Below, in pieces: positions 59,965 through 64,000 of a stretch of 64,000 bases of DNA. The first letter of the stretch is position 1; each line of letters opens with the position of its first letter. The notes under the pieces are model-generated. The model was not told where the DNA came from. It was given only the letters and a program-made list of their open reading frames with translations, and made no database searches. This stretch comes from JACCXG01 sp963834305 (GTDB lineage Bacteria; Acidobacteriota; Vicinamibacteria; Vicinamibacterales; 2-12-FULL-66-21): contig CAWIAX010000003.1 in NCBI GenBank assembly GCA_963834305.1, positions 2,046,001 through 2,110,000 of the forward strand, read 5' to 3'. Both the position numbers and the translations under genes were made by a program.

Positions 59965-61479
59965 GTGCGGCGTACGCTCCTGATCGTCGTCCTCCTCCTC
60001 GCGGCGCTGACCGCCGGCATCTACGTCTTCGCGCGGTCGGTCCTGGCGTCGGACCTCGTGCGGTCGGCGCTCGAGCGCCAGCTGACCGCCCGGCTGGGGG
60101 AGCCGGTCCGGATCGGCTCGGCCCGCGCCGCGGTGTTTCCCCGCGTGTCGCTGGCGCTCGCGGACGTGTCGGTCGGGGATCCTGCCAGCGCGGTGATCGG
60201 CGAGATCCGGATCGTCACCGGCTTGCGCCCGCTGTTCTCCCGGACGATTGCCGATGCGGAGGTCGTCGTGTCGCACGGCCGGCTGGCCGCGCCGCTGCTG
60301 GCCGCGTTTGCCGCCGCCCCGCCGGGCGCCGCGGCCGCCCCTGCCGGCGCCGCGTCGTTCACGGTCACCTCCATCCGCCAGCTCTCGCTCCGCGACGTGG
60401 CGGTGACGGGCGGGGCGCGTGCCCTCACCATCGACCTCGACTCCGCCGTCGAAGGGGAACAGCTGCGCATCGACCGCCTCGTCCTGCGCGCGGGGAAGAC
60501 CCGGGTGGAGGCCAGCGGCACGCTCACGAGCATGTCGCGGCTGGAGGGCACCCTCGACGCCCGCGCCGCACCGCTCGACCTGAACGAGATGCTGGCCACC
60601 GCCTCGGCGCTGACCGCCGCCGACGTTCCCGGCGGCGCCGCCGCCGGCGCGGCGGAGCCGTCGCCGATGCACCTGGCGGTCACGCTGACCGCCCCGTCGG
60701 GCACGTTCAACGCCTACGAGTTCACGGATCTCTCGACCACGGTCGATGTCGCTGCTGGACGCGTAACGCTGGCGCCGCTCGCGCTGCGCGCGTTCGGCGG
60801 CCGCTTCGAGGGGCGCCTCGAGGCCGACACCAGCCGCGCGATCCCGCATCTGCAGCTGTCGGGACGGCTCGACGCGGTAGACGTGGTTGCGCTCATGCAG
60901 GCGAGCGGCTCGGCGGGGGGCATCTCGGGCCGCCTCGGCGGAACGCTGTCGCTCGAGGCGGCGGGCACAGAGCCGGCGGCCCTGCTGCGCAGCGGCCGCG
61001 GCACCATCGAGGCCGTGATCGCCGACGGCAGCATTCCCGGCCTCGACCTGGTCAGGACGGTCGTGCTCGCGTTCGGCAAGCCGACGGGGGCGCCGGTGGA
61101 GGGCAGCGGGACCGGCTTCTCGCGGCTCGGCGGCCGGTTCTCGATGGCGGGTGGGACGCTGCGGTCGGACAACCTCGCGATGGCATCGCGCGACCTCGAC
61201 CTGGCGGGCACCCTGTCGCTGGACCTGCAGAGCGGCGCGCTCACGTCGCGGGCCGACGTCGTGCTGTCCCGCGAGCTGACCGCGCAGGCCGGGACCGATC
61301 TCCGCCGTTACGCGCAGGAGGACGGACGCGTGGTCGTTCCCGCCACGCTGGGCGGCACCCTCGAGCGGCCGAGCGTCTCGCTCGACATCGCGGCGGCGAC
61401 GCGGCGGGCGCTCGGCAACGAGCTGAAGCGGCGCACCAAGTCATTTCTCGAGGGCCTGTTCAAGAAGAAAGATCAGTAA
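59965..61479 (+). CDS. AsmA-family envelope protein
   Basis: A 504-residue protein with a single N-terminal helix (about 3-25) followed by an AsmA-type domain: LERQLTARLGEPVRIGSARA, VFPRVSLALADVSVGDPA, and a C-terminal AsmA_2-like part (GTIEAVIADGSIPGLDLVRT ... LDLAGTLSLDLQSGAL). AsmA proteins are inner-membrane-anchored periplasmic proteins related to TamB and linked to lipid transport to the outer membrane. GTG at 59965 is the start. Confidence 0.82.
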   Translation: MRRTLLIVVLLLAALTAGIYVFARSVLASDLVRSALERQLTARLGEPVRIGSARAAVFPRVSLALADVSVGDPASAVIGEIRIVTGLRPLFSRTIADAEVVVSHGRLAAPLLAAFAAAPPGAAAAPAGAASFTVTSIRQLSLRDVAVTGGARALTIDLDSAVEGEQLRIDRLVLRAGKTRVEASGTLTSMSRLEGTLDARAAPLDLNEMLATASALTAADVPGGAAAGAAEPSPMHLAVTLTAPSGTFNAYEFTDLSTTVDVAAGRVTLAPLALRAFGGRFEGRLEADTSRAIPHLQLSGRLDAVDVVALMQASGSAGGISGRLGGTLSLEAAGTEPAALLRSGRGTIEAVIADGSIPGLDLVRTVVLAFGKPTGAPVEGSGTGFSRLGGRFSMAGGTLRSDNLAMASRDLDLAGTLSLDLQSGALTSRADVVLSRELTAQAGTDLRRYAQEDGRVVVPATLGGTLERPSVSLDIAAATRRALGNELKRRTKSFLEGLFKKKDQ

Positions 61480-61515
61480 CGGCGGGCATGGGCCGGAGCC
61501 GGAGGATAATGGGAC

Positions 61516-62934
61516 GTGCCATTTACTCAACTCGATCTCGATCCTTCACTCGTCAAAGCCATCAAGGAGCTCGGATTCGTTCGTCCGACCCCCATCCAGT
61601 CCGAAGCCATTCCCCCGGGGGTCGCCGGCCGCGACGTCATGGCGTGCGCGCAAACCGGCAGCGGCAAGACCGCCGCATTCCTGCTTCCCATCATCAACCG
61701 CCTCATCGGCCGCCCGCGGCGGACGACCAAGGCGCTGGTGCTGGCGCCGACGCGGGAGCTCGCGGCGCAGATCCTCGACGATTTCAACGCCTTGGCCGTC
61801 CACACCCCGGTGACCGGCGCCGCGGTCTACGGCGGGGTCGGCATGGGGCCGCAGGAGCACGCGTTCCGGAGCGGTGTGGACGTCATCATCGCCACCCCCG
61901 GCCGCCTCATGGACCACATGCGCTCCGGCTACGCGAGCCTGAAGCACATCGAGCACCTGGTGCTCGACGAAGCCGACCGCATGCTCGACATGGGCTTCCT
62001 GCCGGAAATCCGCCGCATCCTCGCGCAGCTGCCGGTGCGCCGCCAGACCCTCTTCTTCAGCGCCACCATGCCCGGGCCCATCGCGGCGCTCGCCAGGGAC
62101 ATGCTGAAGAACCCGGTCGCCATCCAGATTCAGCGGCAGTCGGCGCCCGCCTCGGGCATCACGCAGGCGGTCTATCCGGTGCCGCAGGACATCAAGTCGC
62201 TGCTCATCGTGCACCTGCTGACCCGCAAGACGATGACCCAGGCGCTGATCTTCACGCGCACGAAGCACCGGGCGAACCGGCTCGCGGATCATCTCGTGCA
62301 GGCGGGCATCCGCGCCGAGCGGATTCACGGCAATCGATCGCAGGCGCAGCGCACCGCGGCGCTGGCCGGCTTCAAGGCCGGCACGTTCCCGGTCCTGGTG
62401 GCGACCGACATCGCGGCGCGCGGCATCGACGTCGACCAGCTCGGCCATGTCGTCAACTTCGACGTCCCGCAGGCGCCGGAGGACTACATCCACCGCGTCG
62501 GCCGCACCGGCCGCGCCGAAGCCACGGGTGAAGCCTTCACCTTCGTCTCGCCGGAAGAGGAGAACGATCTGCGCGACATCGAGCGCGCGATCGGCAAGCG
62601 CCTCCCGAGAGTGACGGTGCCCGACTTCGACTACTCGGCCAAGCCGAAGGCCAGGCTCGAGATCCCGCTGGCCCAGCGCATCGCCGAGATCCGGGCGCGC
62701 AAGCGCGAAGAGCGGACGCGGGCAGAGCTCAATACCGCGCGCCGCTCCGCCGCGGCGCGGCGCCCCGGCGGCGCTCCGGCCAGGGAGTCGCGGCCACCGG
62801 CAGGGCCGTCGCGCCACGGCCAGGGCGGCTCCCGGCCAGGCGGGCCCGGCGGCTTCGGCGCGCGCCGCGGTCAGGGCCGCGGCCCGGGTCGTGGCCCGGG
62901 CGGATCCGGCCGCGGTCCGCACGGCGGGCGGTGA
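61516..62934 (+). CDS. DEAD-box RNA helicase, RhlE type
   Basis: A 472-residue protein: Q motif (GFVRPTPIQSEAIP), motif I AQTGSGKT, Ia PTRELAAQ, II DEAD (LVLDEADRMLD), III SAT, and motif VI HRVGRTGRAE. The last 90 residues are Arg/Gly/Pro-rich (RGG-like), as in RhlE and DeaD relatives, and should bind RNA. It unwinds RNA duplexes, for example in ribosome assembly or with RNase. Start GTG at 61516, with GGAGG about 10 nt upstream. Nothing else is seen between 62935 and 63018 apart from an ACTCCTT/AAGGAGT hairpin (62957-62976). Confidence 0.93.
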   Translation: MPFTQLDLDPSLVKAIKELGFVRPTPIQSEAIPPGVAGRDVMACAQTGSGKTAAFLLPIINRLIGRPRRTTKALVLAPTRELAAQILDDFNALAVHTPVTGAAVYGGVGMGPQEHAFRSGVDVIIATPGRLMDHMRSGYASLKHIEHLVLDEADRMLDMGFLPEIRRILAQLPVRRQTLFFSATMPGPIAALARDMLKNPVAIQIQRQSAPASGITQAVYPVPQDIKSLLIVHLLTRKTMTQALIFTRTKHRANRLADHLVQAGIRAERIHGNRSQAQRTAALAGFKAGTFPVLVATDIAARGIDVDQLGHVVNFDVPQAPEDYIHRVGRTGRAEATGEAFTFVSPEEENDLRDIERAIGKRLPRVTVPDFDYSAKPKARLEIPLAQRIAEIRARKREERTRAELNTARRSAAARRPGGAPARESRPPAGPSRHGQGGSRPGGPGGFGARRGQGRGPGRGPGGSGRGPHGGR

Positions 62935-63018
62935 TTTAGCGGCGGCATCCCGGCGAACTCCTTGCACTGAAGGAGTCGCAAACCTGCGGCATGGTGCTGC
63001 AGAGCGGAGGAGTGCCCC

Positions 63019-63924
63019 ATGTCCACGGCCGAGTCAGGTCAGGCGTCTGCCCCTGTCGATCCGAAATCGCAAGGTCCCAAACCCGAGTATCCCCAGCCGG
63101 CCATCGATCCGCCGGGGTCGATCGCCGAGCTGGTCCCGAAGGCGGACCATGGGGAAGCCTCCTACGAGGGACTGGGCAGGCTCCGGGGTCGTGTCGCGCT
63201 CATCACCGGCGGTGACAGCGGGATTGGACGCGCCGTTGCGATCGCATACGCGCGCGAGGGAGCCGACGTACTCATCAGCTGCCTTCCCGAAGAGCTCGAC
63301 GACGCGGCCGACACCCGGGGATGGGTCGAAAAGGCCGGCCGCCGTGCCGTCGTGGCCCCCGGCGACATCCAGGACGAGCGCCACTGTGAAGCGCTGATCG
63401 CACGGGCGTTCGACGAGCTCGGCGGGCTCGACATCCTGGTGAACAACGCGGCGTTCCAGATGACCCACGAGAAGATCGAGGACTTCTCGACAGCCGAGTT
63501 CGATCGCACGTTCAGGACGAACGTGTATGCGATGTTCTGGCTCTGCCGCGCCGCGCTGCCGCGGATGAAGCCCGGCGGCGTGATCATCAACACCGCGTCG
63601 ATTCAGGGCTACGATCCCAGCCCCAGCCTGCTCGCCTACGCGCCGACCAAGGCGGCGATCATCAACTTCACCAAGGCGCTGTCGCCGATGGCCATGGAGA
63701 AAGGCGTCCGCGTCAACGCGGTGGCGCCGGGCCCGGTGTGGACGCCGCTCATTCCCTCGACGATGCCGGCGGAGCGGTTCAGGAAGTTCGGCCACGACAC
63801 GCAGCTCGAGCGGGCGGCGCAGCCGGTGGAGATCGCGCCGGTGTTCGTGTTCCTGGCGTCGAACGACGCGCGATACGTAACGGGCGAGGTCTACGGCATC
63901 ACGGGGGGCAAGACGCCGTTCTAG
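63019..63924 (+). CDS. Short-chain dehydrogenase/reductase (YghA-like)
   Basis: A 301-residue SDR with a 45-residue N-terminal extension typical of YghA/general stress SDRs (QPAIDPPGSIAELVPKADHG). The NAD(P) site is ALITGGDSGIGRAVA, then NNAAF. The catalytic residues are Ser in INTASIQGY and Tyr/Lys in YAPTK. The family uses sugar or alcohol substrates; the exact one is not clear. ATG at 63019 has GGAGGA 6 nt upstream. Confidence 0.92.
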   Translation: MSTAESGQASAPVDPKSQGPKPEYPQPAIDPPGSIAELVPKADHGEASYEGLGRLRGRVALITGGDSGIGRAVAIAYAREGADVLISCLPEELDDAADTRGWVEKAGRRAVVAPGDIQDERHCEALIARAFDELGGLDILVNNAAFQMTHEKIEDFSTAEFDRTFRTNVYAMFWLCRAALPRMKPGGVIINTASIQGYDPSPSLLAYAPTKAAIINFTKALSPMAMEKGVRVNAVAPGPVWTPLIPSTMPAERFRKFGHDTQLERAAQPVEIAPVFVFLASNDARYVTGEVYGITGGKTPF

Positions 63925-63957
63925 GCGCCCGCCCCCCGTGCAGTTCGAGCTGGGAGC

Positions 63958-64000
63958 CTACTGGCCGGGTGCGGTCTTCGCGGCCGGCTGCGCCGGTTCG
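63958..64000 (-). CDS. Possible C-terminal end of a gene entering from the right
   Basis: On the minus strand an open frame ends ...PAQPAAKTAPGQ with TAG at 63958-63960. Thirteen residues of low-complexity Ala/Pro are too few to identify anything; it may be a lipoprotein or a secreted protein tail, or not a gene. Confidence 0.25.
   Translation of the reverse strand, partial: EPAQPAAKTAPGQ

Overview
The window looks like chromosomal DNA from a very GC-rich Gram-negative bacterium, most likely an acidobacterium of the Vicinamibacteria type. Pointers are a FtsX-like permease of the duplicated orphan (ADOP) kind known mainly from Acidobacteriota, a B12-dependent ribonucleotide reductase, HslUV, TamB/Omp85/SurA-type envelope genes, and many genes without a Shine-Dalgarno site but with a TANNNT hexamer 6-7 nt before the start codon. 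Lineage is inference; no rRNA, tRNA, CRISPR array, phage or intact insertion sequence was seen.

Layout. 1-493: start of an ABC-F ATPase gene. 714-6790: a fimbria-like locus with four related small secreted proteins, a PapD-like chaperone and, where an usher would be expected, a large outer-membrane-type protein with calcium-loop repeats and a C-terminal SPOR domain. A strong hairpin lies between the first and second subunit genes. 6791-11976: a response regulator with a fused HTH_17 domain and its soluble kinase, then an ECF sigma/anti-sigma pair and two secreted proteins of unknown function. 12001-23062: housekeeping and metabolism (amino acid permease, PEGA protein, HslV/HslU, an LptM-like Fn3 lipoprotein, FAH-family enzyme, TalC-type transaldolase, two-subunit acyl-CoA carboxylase). 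23102-32227: envelope biogenesis with TamB (broken by a one-base frameshift), an Omp85 protein, a SurA-N-like chaperone and a PQQ-type beta-propeller protein.

32224-43226 (minus strand): eight tightly coupled genes for a surface glycan: four GT4 glycosyltransferases, a methyltransferase with an N-terminal zinc-ribbon, and three polytopic GT-C/GT39-like proteins, two of them related paralogues. 43371-49297: CPBP protease, a glycine-zipper lipoprotein, and an NtrC-type sigma-54 activator with its membrane kinase and a lipoprotein. 49422-52529: nrdJ with promoter, leader and a good intrinsic terminator. 52570-57044: ADOP permease, a PLC-like phosphodiesterase, an alpha/beta hydrolase. 57058-59842: a repeat-rich, decayed stretch with heptanucleotide arrays, a truncated Rossmann-fold gene and about 0.9 kb without a recognisable gene, ending at an M24 peptidase. 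59965-63924: AsmA-like protein, RhlE-type DEAD-box helicase, SDR oxidoreductase.

The best candidates for something undescribed are the chaperone/subunit/SPOR-barrel locus, the dispersed heptanucleotide repeats that appear to have replaced the 3' part of a gene, and the fixed-spacing leaderless-promoter pattern.
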